Source: SFTH01 sp051878085
GTDB lineage: Bacteria; Bacillota; Clostridia; Christensenellales; Aristaeellaceae
DNA: 23,512 bases
Direction of reading: 5' to 3'
NCBI GenBank assembly: GCA_051878085.1
Contig: JBJEJN010000016.1
Location: 1 to 23,512, forward strand
The notes below the pieces were generated by a model. The model was not told where the DNA came from. It saw only the letters and a list, made by a program, of their open reading frames with translations, and searched no databases. A program made the position numbers and the translations under genes. This document shows positions 7,762 to 14,672 of this stretch, piece by piece (within the stretch, counting starts at the first letter, position 1; the number at the start of each line of letters is the position of its first letter).

Positions 7762-8801
7762 CAAACTATCAGAAACTCACCGACTTTGCCGTGGAAAAGA
7801 CCTGCGCGCTGCTGGCGATCCCCAGCCCCAGCGGCTGCACGGAGCGCGCGATCTCCTGGCTGGAAGCGGAATTTTCGGCCCTGGGCTGCGGACACTGGCG
7901 CGGCGTGAAGGGCGGGCTGATCGTGGACTTCGGCGGCAGGGACGATGCAAACGCCCTGCTGCTGGAGTCCCACTGCGACACCTTGGGCGGCATGGTGGCC
8001 CAGATCAAGCCGAACGGCCGCCTGCGGCTTACCAACATCGGCGGCATGAACGCCAACAACGCCGAGGCGGAGAACGCCGTGCTGCTCTCTCGCAACGGAA
8101 GGGAATACGAGGGCACGCTCCAGCTGATCGACGCGTCCATCCACGTAAACGGCGACTACAACGATACAAAGCGCAGCTGGGACAGCGTGGAGTTCGTGCT
8201 GGACGAGGACGTGTCCTCCCCGGAGGACGTGCGCGCGCTGGGCATCGGCGTGGGCGACTACGTCTGCTTCGATCCCCGCACCCGCGTGACCGCAAGCGGC
8301 TACATCAAGAGCCGCTATCTGGACGACAAGCTCTCTGTGGGCATGCTGCTGGCGCTGGCGAAGTACCTGAAGGACGAAAGCATCACCCTGCCCCGGCGCA
8401 CCTACGCCCACATCACCGTGTACGAGGAGGTGGGCCACGGCGGCTGCGCCTCCGTGCCCGCGGGCGTGACCGAGGCGCTGGTGGTGGACATGGGCTGCGT
8501 GGGCGAGGGCCTGGACTGCACCGAGCGCATGGTTTCCATCTGCGCCAAGGATTCCAGCGGCCCCTTCTGCCGGGAGATCGTATTAAAGCTGATCGACGCG
8601 GCGGAGCGCTCCGGCGCGAAGTACGCCGTGGACGTGTACCCCCACTACAGCTCCGACGTAGCCACCACCCTGCGCGCGGGCAGCGACGTGAAGCACGGCC
8701 TGATCGGCGCGGGCGTGTACGCCTCCCACGGCTACGAGCGCAGCCACCGCGACGGCGTGGAGAACACGCTGAAGCTGCTGATTTCCTACCTTCAGGGCTG
8801 A
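7758..8801 (+). CDS. M42-family metallopeptidase (FrvX-type aminopeptidase)
   Basis: 347-residue cytosolic peptidase of the dinuclear-metal M42 family. The expected metal and catalytic positions can be seen: His72 and Asp74 in SHCDTLG, Asp189 or Asp190 in SRYLDDKLS, Glu223-Glu224 in VYEEVG (catalytic base and ligand), Asp244 in VVDMG, and the last His in ASHGYERSH (His324). M42 enzymes form dodecameric shells that trim peptides; some paralogues are annotated as endoglucanases, which is probably wrong. The start overlaps the mtlD stop (ATGA), giving translational coupling. The next gene begins 15 bp later. Peptide substrate specificity cannot be read from the sequence. Confidence 0.92.
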   Translation: MTNYQKLTDFAVEKTCALLAIPSPSGCTERAISWLEAEFSALGCGHWRGVKGGLIVDFGGRDDANALLLESHCDTLGGMVAQIKPNGRLRLTNIGGMNANNAEAENAVLLSRNGREYEGTLQLIDASIHVNGDYNDTKRSWDSVEFVLDEDVSSPEDVRALGIGVGDYVCFDPRTRVTASGYIKSRYLDDKLSVGMLLALAKYLKDESITLPRRTYAHITVYEEVGHGGCASVPAGVTEALVVDMGCVGEGLDCTERMVSICAKDSSGPFCREIVLKLIDAAERSGAKYAVDVYPHYSSDVATTLRAGSDVKHGLIGAGVYASHGYERSHRDGVENTLKLLISYLQG

Positions 8802-8816
8802 AAGGACGATATTTCT

Positions 8817-9368
8817 ATGGACATTCCCCACATTCAAGCCCGAAAGGCGCAGACCGGCGACTTCGACGCGATCCTGTGCCTGCTCGACCACGCCCGCGCA
8901 GCCATCCGCACGCTGGGCATCGACCAGTGGCAGGACGGCTACCCGGAGCCGGAGCTGATCGCATCGGACATTGAAAAGCAGATCGGCTGGGTCTTTGCAG
9001 ACGGCGACGCAATTGCGGGCTATGCCGTGCTGCTGTTCAGCCCCGAACCGATCTATGACGAGCTGGACGGCACATGGCTGACCTCCGGCGACCGCTATGT
9101 GACCATCCACCGCATGGCCATCGACGACGGCTACCGCAGAACCGGCCTGAGCCGAAAGATGATCGCCTTTGCCGAGGAACAGGCCCGCGCACAGGGCCTG
9201 ATCTCCGTGCGCGCGGACACCCACCGGGGCAACCTCGCCATGCGCGGCCTGATGAAGAACTGCGGCTACGCCCTCTGCGGCGAGGTGCGCTACGACGTGA
9301 CCGCAGGCGACCCCATCCGCGTGGCCTACGAAAAGCTTCTGGAGCCTGATGCACAATGTGGATTCTGA
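8817..9368 (+). CDS. GNAT-family N-acetyltransferase
   Basis: 183-residue acetyl-CoA-dependent acetyltransferase. The acetyl-CoA site lies in RMAIDDGYRRTGLSRKMI (about 99-116), where the usual R/Q-x-x-G-x-G/A appears as R-R-T-G-L-S. It is followed by the DTHRGNLAMRGLMKNCGY block (about 134-151), typical of motif B. The opening I-R-K-A-x-x-x-D and the early TLGIDQWQDGYP segment match small-molecule GNATs of Firmicutes. The ribosome binding site (AAAGGA) overlaps the stop of the peptidase gene, and the 3' end overlaps the next gene by 13 bp. The substrate is unknown. Confidence 0.9.
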   Translation: MDIPHIQARKAQTGDFDAILCLLDHARAAIRTLGIDQWQDGYPEPELIASDIEKQIGWVFADGDAIAGYAVLLFSPEPIYDELDGTWLTSGDRYVTIHRMAIDDGYRRTGLSRKMIAFAEEQARAQGLISVRADTHRGNLAMRGLMKNCGYALCGEVRYDVTAGDPIRVAYEKLLEPDAQCGF

Positions 9369-10276
9369 TTTTATTGCTTGCCCTGCTGCTTTTGCTGCCG
9401 GGCAGCTTTTTCTATCTTTTTGCGCTGCGGCGCAGACCGCGCAGGAAGCGCAAGACCGCCGCGCACCCAATTTCTGCGGAAAAAACCTCCTCCGCACCCA
9501 AAACCTTCCGCATGGATCGGGACTGGCTGCGGGAAACTGAGAAGGAGGATATGTATCTCACATCCCGGGACGGCCTGCGGCTGCACGCTTATCTGCTGCC
9601 CCAGGGGGACTGCAAAAGCTTCGTGATCGTCTGCCACGGCTACCGCGCCCACGCAGCCTCCACCGCCCACTACGCCCGGCACCTCTACGAAGCGGGCGCA
9701 TCCCTGTTGCTTCTCGACGCGCGCGCCCACGGCGAGAGCGAGGGCCGCACCATCGGCATGGGCTGGCCGGAGCGTCTGGACGTGCTGGACTGGATCGGGG
9801 AGCTGAACCGGCGCTATGACGCGCCCCGGATCGTCCTCTTCGGCGTGTCCATGGGCGGGGCAACGGTGCTCAACGCCGCAGGGGAGGCCCTGCCGGAGAA
9901 CGTCAGGTGCATCATCTCCGACTGCGCCTACGTCTCCCTGAAGGACGAATTCCTCCACCAGCTGCGCGCGTTCTACCACCTGCCGGGGCTGTTTCTGTAC
10001 CTGGCCGACCCCCTCTGCCGCCTCTTGGCGGGCTACTCCCCGCTGCGGGATGGCGACGGCTATGCCCAGCTGCATTCCTGCACCCGGCCCGTGCTGCTGA
10101 TCCATGGCGGCGCGGACGACTTCGTGCCGCCGGAGATGCTGGAGCGCGCCTGGAGCGCCATCCCGGGGCCGAAGGAGAGGCTGATCGTCCCGGGCGCAGG
10201 GCATGCGGAGAGCGCCCTCGTCGATCCCGCGCGCTACTGGGAAGCGGTGGACAGCTTCCTGAAAAAGTACGCTTGA
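9356..10276 (+). CDS. Membrane-anchored alpha/beta hydrolase
   Basis: 306-residue serine hydrolase. Residues 2-23 are a single N-terminal membrane helix followed by a basic stretch (RRRPRRKRK), which predicts that the catalytic domain stays inside the cell or at the membrane face. Alpha/beta-hydrolase landmarks are the oxyanion HG (94-95), nucleophile elbow GVSMGG (Ser165), acid in GGADDFVP (Asp254 or Asp255) and His283 in GAGHAE. The family resembles the BAAT/YqkD-like esterases of Firmicutes. It is the last gene of the mtlD operon, overlapping the acetyltransferase gene; its stop codon lies within the -35 of the next promoter. Confidence 0.9.
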   Translation: MWILILLLALLLLLPGSFFYLFALRRRPRRKRKTAAHPISAEKTSSAPKTFRMDRDWLRETEKEDMYLTSRDGLRLHAYLLPQGDCKSFVIVCHGYRAHAASTAHYARHLYEAGASLLLLDARAHGESEGRTIGMGWPERLDVLDWIGELNRRYDAPRIVLFGVSMGGATVLNAAGEALPENVRCIISDCAYVSLKDEFLHQLRAFYHLPGLFLYLADPLCRLLAGYSPLRDGDGYAQLHSCTRPVLLIHGGADDFVPPEMLERAWSAIPGPKERLIVPGAGHAESALVDPARYWEAVDSFLKKYA

Positions 10277-10302
10277 CGCGGACAGTGTTCCGGAGATATA
10301 AT
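10273..10302 (+). promoter_or_regulatory. Promoter of the ACT-degV pair
   Basis: TTGACG, 18-bp spacer, TATAAT. The -35 contains the stop codon of the hydrolase gene, so the two operons abut without a gap. Confidence 0.8.
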
Positions 10303-10344
10303 AAATGTGGCAATTTTGATAAAGCGCAATTCAGGAGGCCGAGC

Positions 10345-10782
10345 GTGCTGAACCACTACCTGATCGTCGATCAATCCGTGCTGCCCGATTACTTTCTCAA
10401 GGTGATCGAGGCCCGCAAGCTGCTGGAGAACGGAACCTACACCCAGGTGAGCGACGCCGCCCGGGCCGCAGGCATCTCCCGGAGCACCTACTACAAGTAC
10501 AAGGACAAGGTGATGGAGCCCTCGCAGGTGGCGGTGGGCCGCACCGCCACGCTGATGCTTACCCTCTCCCACGAGGCCGGCGTGCTGTCCCGGGTGCTCA
10601 ATGCCGTGTCCGGCTGCGGCGCAAACATCCTCACCCTGACCCAGAGCCTGCCCGTGCATGACCAGGCCAACCTGATGCTCTCCGTGGACGTCTCCGGCAT
10701 GCGCGCGTCCCTGGAGGAATTGACCCAAACCCTGGAGCAGACCAGCGGCGTGGAGAAGCTGCGGCTGGCTGCCCTCGAATAG
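10345..10782 (+). CDS. PheB-like ACT domain protein (UPF0735)
   Basis: 145-residue protein starting at GTG, 6 nt after AGGAGG. The open frame runs far upstream, but that part lies inside the hydrolase gene. The N-terminal ~60 residues look like a small DNA-binding helix-turn-helix (VSDAARAAGISRSTYYKYKD). The second half is an ACT domain (LMLTLSHEAGVLSRVLNAVS followed by GANILTLTQSLP), a fold that senses amino acids. It matches Bacillus PheB, whose role is not well defined; relatives often lie beside homoserine dehydrogenase or prephenate dehydratase genes, which is not the case here. It is co-transcribed with degV, 16 bp downstream. Confidence 0.88.
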   Translation: MLNHYLIVDQSVLPDYFLKVIEARKLLENGTYTQVSDAARAAGISRSTYYKYKDKVMEPSQVAVGRTATLMLTLSHEAGVLSRVLNAVSGCGANILTLTQSLPVHDQANLMLSVDVSGMRASLEELTQTLEQTSGVEKLRLAALE

Positions 10783-10798
10783 ACGCAAGGAGGATCCT

Positions 10799-11638
10799 AT
10801 GAAGATTCACTTTTCTGCCGACAGCACCTGCGACGTCAGCCCCGAATTCCTCGCGCGCTACCCGGTTGAGATCCTTCCGCTGAGCGTGGAGCTGGAGGGC
10901 AAATTCTACCGCGACGGCGTGGATCTGACCCCCGACACGATCATCAGCCGCGTCAATGCGGGCGCGGCGCTTCCCAAGACCTCCGCGATCAACGTGGAGG
11001 AGTACCGCGAGGCCTTCACCCGGGCGCTGGAGACCAGCGACGCGGTGATCCACTTCAACATCAGCTCGGACTTCTCCTCCTGCCATCAGAACGCCTGCAT
11101 CGCGGCGGAGGGGCTGAACGTGTGGTGCATCGACTCCCGCAACCTCTCCACCGGCATCACCATGCTGCTGGCCGAGGGCTTTGACCGCGCCGAATCCGGC
11201 ATGGAGCCCGAGCAGATCGCACAGGAGCTGCGTGCGCGGGTGGACAAGGTGGACGTGTCCTTCATCGTGGATCGCCTGGACTACCTGTACAAGGGCGGTC
11301 GCTGCTCCGCGCTGGCCATGCTGGGCGCGAACATGCTGCACATCCGGCCCTGCATCGAGGTCAAGGACGGCAAGATGGGCGTGTGCAGGAAGTACCGCGG
11401 CACCTACGAGCGCTGCCTCAGGCAGTACATCGCCGACCGCATGCGCAGCAAGGATGACGTGAAGCCTCAACGCATCTTTCTCACCCACACCGGCGTGGCC
11501 TCCCAGGCGGTGGAGGCCGTGCGTGAGATGGTGCTTCAGGAGGTTCCCTTCGCCGAGGTCTACGAGGTGCGCGCGGGCTGCTCCATCACCAGCCACTGCG
11601 GCGAAAACACCTTCGGCATCATCATGTATCACGAATAG
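10799..11638 (+). CDS. DegV family fatty-acid-binding protein
   Basis: 279 residues, the normal DegV length. The opening FSADSTCDVSPEFL, the PKTSAIN block (about 60-66; family PKTSQPS) and FIVDRLDYLYKGGRCS are the conserved DegV motifs. Characterised DegV proteins (FakB) bind a fatty acid and present it to the FakA kinase for acyl-phosphate formation; no FakA gene is in the window. AAGGAGG precedes the ATG. The last residues (CGENTFGIIMYHE) match the usual GPGxxGxxF/Y-type end, though with CGENTFG in place of the glycine-rich form. Confidence 0.93.
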   Translation: MKIHFSADSTCDVSPEFLARYPVEILPLSVELEGKFYRDGVDLTPDTIISRVNAGAALPKTSAINVEEYREAFTRALETSDAVIHFNISSDFSSCHQNACIAAEGLNVWCIDSRNLSTGITMLLAEGFDRAESGMEPEQIAQELRARVDKVDVSFIVDRLDYLYKGGRCSALAMLGANMLHIRPCIEVKDGKMGVCRKYRGTYERCLRQYIADRMRSKDDVKPQRIFLTHTGVASQAVEAVREMVLQEVPFAEVYEVRAGCSITSHCGENTFGIIMYHE

Positions 11639-11652
11639 AACCAATAAGAAGG

Positions 11653-11689
11653 GGCTGTCTCAAAGCACTTTTCTCGCTTCGAGGCAGCC
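11653..11689 (+). terminator. Possible terminator hairpin after degV
   Basis: GGCTGTCTC (11653-11661) pairs with GAGGCAGCC (11681-11689) with one G-U, but no T run follows. It could instead be the edge of the repeat element that starts just downstream. Confidence 0.35.
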
Positions 11690-11702
11690 TCTCAATTGTT
11701 AT

Positions 11703-11730
11703 GCGGCGGGGTGAGGGCACCCCGCCCTAC
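11703..11730. repeat. REP-like hairpin repeat, copy 1
   Basis: 9-bp perfect stem GGCGGGGTG/CACCCCGCC with an AGGG loop, followed by CTAC. The same sequence recurs at 11741 and 17934. It lies between convergent genes. Confidence 0.8.
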
Positions 11731-11740
11731 GGTTTGCTAC

Positions 11741-11768
11741 GCAGCGGGATGTAAGCACCCCGCCCTAC
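11741..11768. repeat. REP-like hairpin repeat, copy 2
   Basis: A diverged copy of the 11703 repeat, 38 bp further on, in the same orientation and with the same CACCCCGCCCTACGG end; one mismatch within the stem. Confidence 0.75.
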
Positions 11769-11788
11769 GGTTATTCCGGCGAAGCGGG

Positions 11789-13147
11789 CTACTTTCCATC
11801 ATCACGGGTGAGCTTGTGCACCCACTTGTAGCCGTTGACACGGATGACCGCAGGGAAGCACTTGAGGAACTGGTCGATGTTCACGCAGACGATCACCGCG
11901 ATGGCGGGCCAGTGCCACACCAGGCCGCCCAGCCAGGCCAGCGGAATGAAGGTGCAGATGGCCACCGTGTCCAGGATCAATACAAAGCGGGTGTCGCCGC
12001 CGCCGCGGATGATGCCCGTGTTCACCGGCATCTGGTAGGACATCACCACCAGCACCGCCGCCTGAATCAGCATGTAGGCGTTGGCCAGGTCGTAGGTCTC
12101 CTTGGAGATCGTGCCCGCGTACACGCCCAGCAGCGGGATGCGGATGACCAGCATGATCGCGCCCAGCGCCATGCCGATGCCCACAAAGACCAGCTGCAAT
12201 GTGCGGGTGTACTCCTTCAGGCGATCCATGTCGCCCTCGCCCACGGTCTTGCCGATGAGCACCGAGGCCGCCGAGGACGCGCCCACCGCCGTGACCTTCA
12301 AGAGCAGAAACACCGTGTTGGAGATCGACTGCGCGGCGATGGCGCTGTCGTTCATGTGGCCCAGGATGACCGTCTGCAGGGCGTTGGCAATGCCCCACAG
12401 GAAGGCCGAACCCAGCGTGGGCAGCGACACGAGAATGAAGTCGCGCGTCAGGCAGGCATTCTTGTCCAGCAGGTTCCGCAGACGCAGGCCCAGCTTTTTG
12501 TCCCGCAGCACGTAGGTTCCCACCACGATGAACTCCACCACGCGGGCGGTCAGCGTGCCGATGGCCGCGCCCCGCACGCCCAGCTCCGGCGCACCCAGAT
12601 GGCCGCCGATGAGCAGGTAGTTGATGCTCACGTTGATGATCAGCGACAGCACCGACACACGCAGCGCAATCTTGACCGACTCCACCACGCGCATTGTGCT
12701 CAGCAGCACCGCCGTCAGGGCAAAGAACAGGTAGCTGAAGCGGATGATCCTCAGATAGGCCACGCCCTCGGCCACGTATTCGGCCTGGTCGGTGAAGATG
12801 CGCAGCGCACCCTCGGGGAAGATGCTCACCAGCGTGAACAGGATCAGCGCCAGCGCGATCTCCAGACGTACGCCGATGCCCGCAATGGAGCGGATCTCCC
12901 CCAGCCTGCGCTGGCCCCAGTACTGGCTGCCCAGCACGATCAGCGCATTGCCGATGGCGTACACCACCTGCTGGTACACAAACTGAATCTGGTTCACCGC
13001 CGCCACGCCGGACAGCGCCGCCTGAGAATAGGTGCCCAGCATCAGGTTGTCCGCCAGATTCACACTCAGAATCACGGCCTGCTCCAGCATCAGCGCCACG
13101 CACAGCCGCAGAAAGGTCCTGTAAAACCCACGGTCCTTGGTAAACAT
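11789..13147 (-). CDS. MATE-family efflux transporter
   Basis: 452-residue membrane protein with about 12 hydrophobic helices arranged as two similar halves, the MATE architecture. The start (FYRTFLRLCVALMLEQAVIL, then VNLADNLMLG) is the usual first-helix pattern with the conserved D-N-L-M-L-G. The second half begins near RDFILVSLPTLGSAFLWGIA. MATE proteins export cationic drugs or other small compounds using Na+ or H+. AGGAAGG-type ribosome binding sites precede the ATG. The gene stands alone, convergent with degV and divergent from the putative antitoxin RNA. The substrate is unknown. Confidence 0.93.
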   Translation of the reverse strand: MFTKDRGFYRTFLRLCVALMLEQAVILSVNLADNLMLGTYSQAALSGVAAVNQIQFVYQQVVYAIGNALIVLGSQYWGQRRLGEIRSIAGIGVRLEIALALILFTLVSIFPEGALRIFTDQAEYVAEGVAYLRIIRFSYLFFALTAVLLSTMRVVESVKIALRVSVLSLIINVSINYLLIGGHLGAPELGVRGAAIGTLTARVVEFIVVGTYVLRDKKLGLRLRNLLDKNACLTRDFILVSLPTLGSAFLWGIANALQTVILGHMNDSAIAAQSISNTVFLLLKVTAVGASSAASVLIGKTVGEGDMDRLKEYTRTLQLVFVGIGMALGAIMLVIRIPLLGVYAGTISKETYDLANAYMLIQAAVLVVMSYQMPVNTGIIRGGGDTRFVLILDTVAICTFIPLAWLGGLVWHWPAIAVIVCVNIDQFLKCFPAVIRVNGYKWVHKLTRDDGK

Positions 13148-13177
13148 TGCTCTTCCTTCCTCCCGTTTCCAAGGGAG

Positions 13178-13206
13178 AGCTTACCACAGGAATATGAAAT
13201 CTGCAA
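13178..13206 (-). promoter_or_regulatory. Promoter of the MATE gene
   Basis: TTGCAG, 17-bp spacer, TAAGCT on the minus strand, with TG one base before the -10. A CTCCC/GGGAG hairpin follows in the leader and touches the ribosome binding site region. Confidence 0.5.
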
Positions 13207-13235
13207 GCGGGATGGAGAAATGTCGGCTCTGGAAG

Positions 13236-13265
13236 TTGACAGTCGATCGTGGATCATGATATAAT
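13236..13265 (+). promoter_or_regulatory. Consensus promoter of the putative antitoxin RNA
   Basis: TTGACA, 18-bp spacer, TATAAT: both boxes are perfect, with TG one base before the -10. No coding sequence follows; the transcript would meet a terminator about 90 nt later. Confidence 0.88.
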
Positions 13266-13268
13266 AAC

Positions 13269-13289
13269 GGCAGGAAGGGATGACGCTTG
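13269..13289 (+). repeat. Left arm of the inverted repeat flanking the toxin cassette
   Basis: GGCAGGAAGG then GATG-A-CGCTTG. The reverse complement is found at 13479-13504 with a 5-nt insertion and one substitution. The start of the antisense RNA falls inside this arm. Confidence 0.75.
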
Positions 13290-13361
13290 TGGTAGAGCTT
13301 CTCCCCTCTCGTTGAGATGAGCCGCCTACCAGTTGTCGCTGGATGGCGGCATTGCTTTTTT
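13272..13361 (+). ncRNA. Putative type I antitoxin RNA, antisense to the toxin mRNA 3' end
   Basis: Predicted non-coding RNA of about 90 nt, from the consensus promoter at 13236-13265 to the terminator at 13321-13361. Its last two bases reach into the toxin stop codon (13360-13362 on the other strand), and it is fully complementary to the toxin mRNA trailer. This convergent, 3'-overlapping layout is that of the type I systems par/Fst, txpA/RatA and bsrG/SR4. No open frame with a ribosome binding site is present. The exact ends are inferred from promoter and terminator positions. Confidence 0.7.
13321..13361 (+). terminator. Intrinsic terminator of the putative antitoxin RNA
   Basis: GCCGCC/GGCGGC (13321-13326 with 13345-13350) plus CCAG/CTGG (13329-13332 with 13339-13342), separated by a 2x2 internal loop and capped by TTGTCG. 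TTTTTT follows at 13356-13361. On the opposite strand the hairpin has no T run, so it is not an obvious terminator for the toxin mRNA. Confidence 0.75.
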
Positions 13362-13440
13362 ACTTATGGGTTCCGTTGTGAACGGTGAACGCCAAAGTGA
13401 CAATCAGAAGCACAATCGCGAGGATCTCGTAATCGGTCAT
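13360..13440 (-). CDS. Holin-like small hydrophobic peptide, putative type I toxin
   Basis: A 26-residue peptide starting MTDYEILAIVLLIVTLAF and ending VHNGTHK: a short polar start, one membrane helix (about 6-20) and a basic tail. It resembles the 'putative holin-like toxin' family (Hol_Tox, PF16935; MTxYExL... pattern), which is membrane-active. The start is ATG 13440, 8 nt after GGGGGG; another in-frame ATG at 13446 is too close. The open frame extends upstream through the leader, but nothing there looks coding. The peptide has its own promoter (13529-13557), a leader of about 80 nt with the ribosome binding site in a stem-loop, and a convergent antisense RNA meeting its stop codon. Family assignment is from pattern memory; toxicity is untested. 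Confidence 0.75.
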   Translation of the reverse strand: MTDYEILAIVLLIVTLAFTVHNGTHK

Positions 13441-13449
13441 GATCATCAC

Positions 13450-13471
13450 CCCCCTTTTGTAGAAAAGAGGG
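13450..13471 (-). promoter_or_regulatory. Stem-loop sequestering the toxin ribosome binding site
   Basis: Nine pairs (13463-13471 with 13450-13458, one G-U) around a 4-nt loop in the toxin leader. Five of the six Gs of the Shine-Dalgarno (13449-13454) are inside the stem, so translation should be low until the structure is opened. Confidence 0.7.
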
Positions 13472-13478
13472 TAAAAGC

Positions 13479-13504
13479 CAAGCGCCATCTTTTTCCTTCC
13501 TGCC
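13479..13504 (-). repeat. Right arm of the inverted repeat, in the toxin leader
   Basis: On the minus strand: GGCAGGAAGG, five As, GATG-G-CGCTTG. In an mRNA that runs past 13269 this segment can pair with the trailer through 21 pairs, one of them G-U, with a 5-nt bulge. Confidence 0.75.
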
Positions 13505-13528
13505 GGGAAGCCTTGCGGCTCCACGGAT

Positions 13529-13557
13529 ATTCTAACACAGCGGCAAAAGGATGTCCA
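13529..13557 (-). promoter_or_regulatory. Promoter of the putative toxin mRNA
   Basis: TGGACA, exact 17-bp spacer, TAGAAT on the minus strand, with TG one base before the -10. The expected start is near 13522. A 5-bp hairpin with a GCAA loop lies close to the 5' end and could stabilise the RNA. Confidence 0.8.
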
Positions 13558-13591
13558 TGCTTTTCTTTGCGTACACAGCCGCACAGCAATC

Positions 13592-13620
13592 TTGATGTTT
13601 CCCTCCGGCTCTGTTATAAT
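13592..13620 (+). promoter_or_regulatory. Promoter of miaA
   Basis: TTGATG, 17-bp spacer, TATAAT with TG one base before it (extended -10); 49 bp upstream of the miaA ATG. Confidence 0.85.
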
Positions 13621-13668
13621 GGAACTGTTCTTCCCGAACGACTGCACATCCGAAGGAGAGACAGATTC

Positions 13669-14565
13669 ATGAAGCAAAAACCGAAGCTGATCGTCATCGC
13701 GGGCACCAACGCCTCGGGCAAGAGCGGTCTGGGCGTGGAGCTGGCGCGCAAGTACGGCGGCGAGATCGTCTCCGCCGACTCACGACAGGTGTTTCAGGGC
13801 TACGACCTGGGCAGCGGCAAGATCACGCCCGAGGAGATGAAGGGCGTTCCCCATCACCTGATCGACGTGTGCAAATCCAACGACTTCTTCTCCATGCACG
13901 ACTTCCAGCGCCTGGCCTATGAGGCCATCGACGGCATCCTCGCACGCGGCAAGGTTCCCTTCCTGGTTGGCGGCACGGGGCTGTACATCGCCTCCGTCAC
14001 CGAGGGCTACGTCATGAGCGACCGCATGCCCGACCTGGCCTACCGCGACGAGCTGGAACAGAAGACCACGCCGGAGCTCTACGCCATGCTCGTTTCTTTG
14101 GTGCCGGACGTGGAGGTGGACGCGAAGAACCGCAACCGCGTGATGCGCATGCTGGAGAAGATTCACGACGGCGACGACCACCGTCCCCACAACGAGCCCC
14201 GCTACGACTGTCTGAAGCTGGGCGTGACCTGGGACCGGGAGACGCTGAAGGCGCGCATCGACGAGCGCCTGGAAAGGCGCATGCAGCAGGGCATGGTGGA
14301 CGAGGTGCGCACGCTCATGGAGAACGGCGCAAGCACGGAATTCCTGTACAAGCTGGGCCTGGAGTACCGCTTCATCAGCCAGTACATCAATGGCGAGTTT
14401 GCAACCGAGGACGAGATGTGCGCGCAGCTCAGCCTTGCCATCAAGCGCTTCGCCAAGCGCCAGATGACCTGGTTCCGCCGGGACAAGGAGATCCGCTGGC
14501 TGGACATGACCGGCGATCCCGTGGCGGAGGCCTCGGCTTTGATCGAAGGTTTCCTGAACATTTAA
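13669..14565 (+). CDS. miaA: tRNA dimethylallyltransferase
   Basis: 298 residues, the normal MiaA length. It transfers a dimethylallyl group from DMAPP to N6 of A37 in tRNAs that read codons starting with U. The P-loop GTNASGKS (about 12-19) stands where most MiaA have GPTASGKT/S. SADSRQVF (35-42) is the substrate-base recognition loop with its conserved Asp. GGTGLYI (about 109-115) and RFAKRQMTWFR near the C-terminus are diagnostic. The start is ATG 13669 behind GAAGGAGAG; the frame is open upstream but crosses the toxin locus and the promoter. It is monocistronic with its own terminator. The usual neighbours mutL and hfq are absent. Confidence 0.95.
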   Translation: MKQKPKLIVIAGTNASGKSGLGVELARKYGGEIVSADSRQVFQGYDLGSGKITPEEMKGVPHHLIDVCKSNDFFSMHDFQRLAYEAIDGILARGKVPFLVGGTGLYIASVTEGYVMSDRMPDLAYRDELEQKTTPELYAMLVSLVPDVEVDAKNRNRVMRMLEKIHDGDDHRPHNEPRYDCLKLGVTWDRETLKARIDERLERRMQQGMVDEVRTLMENGASTEFLYKLGLEYRFISQYINGEFATEDEMCAQLSLAIKRFAKRQMTWFRRDKEIRWLDMTGDPVAEASALIEGFLNI

Positions 14566-14571
14566 CTTTCT

Positions 14572-14597
14572 CCCGCATATTTTTGTGCGGGTTTTTT
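14572..14597 (+). terminator. Intrinsic terminator of miaA
   Basis: CCCGCA/TGCGGG stem (14572-14577 with 14586-14591), immediately followed by TTTTTT (14592-14597). Confidence 0.9.
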
Positions 14598-14608
14598 CAT
14601 CAATTGCA

Positions 14609-14637
14609 TTGAATAATCTCCTGCATAGGGCTATAAT
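14609..14637 (+). promoter_or_regulatory. Promoter of the ROK kinase operon
   Basis: TTGAAT, 17-bp spacer, TATAAT, 36 bp upstream of the ATG. Confidence 0.8.
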
Positions 14638-14672
14638 ATATCCATTCGATCCTGCATACGGAGGGGAAATGA

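Noticed and set aside
9907..10344. N-terminal extension of the ACT protein
   Set aside because: Lies inside the alpha/beta hydrolase gene in another frame; GTG 10345 has AGGAGG at proper distance and gives the PheB length.
11703..11768. Two close repeats considered as the start of a CRISPR array
   Set aside because: Only two diverged units with a 10-bp interval, hairpin-like, and a third copy far away; no array and no cas genes.
11696..13264. 522-codon plus-strand frame rich in His, Gln and Asp
   Set aside because: Antisense to the MATE gene and begins inside REP-like repeats.
13333..13668. N-terminal extension of miaA by 112 codons
   Set aside because: Crosses the antisense terminator, the toxin gene and the miaA promoter; MiaA from 13669 already has the standard length and a good ribosome binding site.
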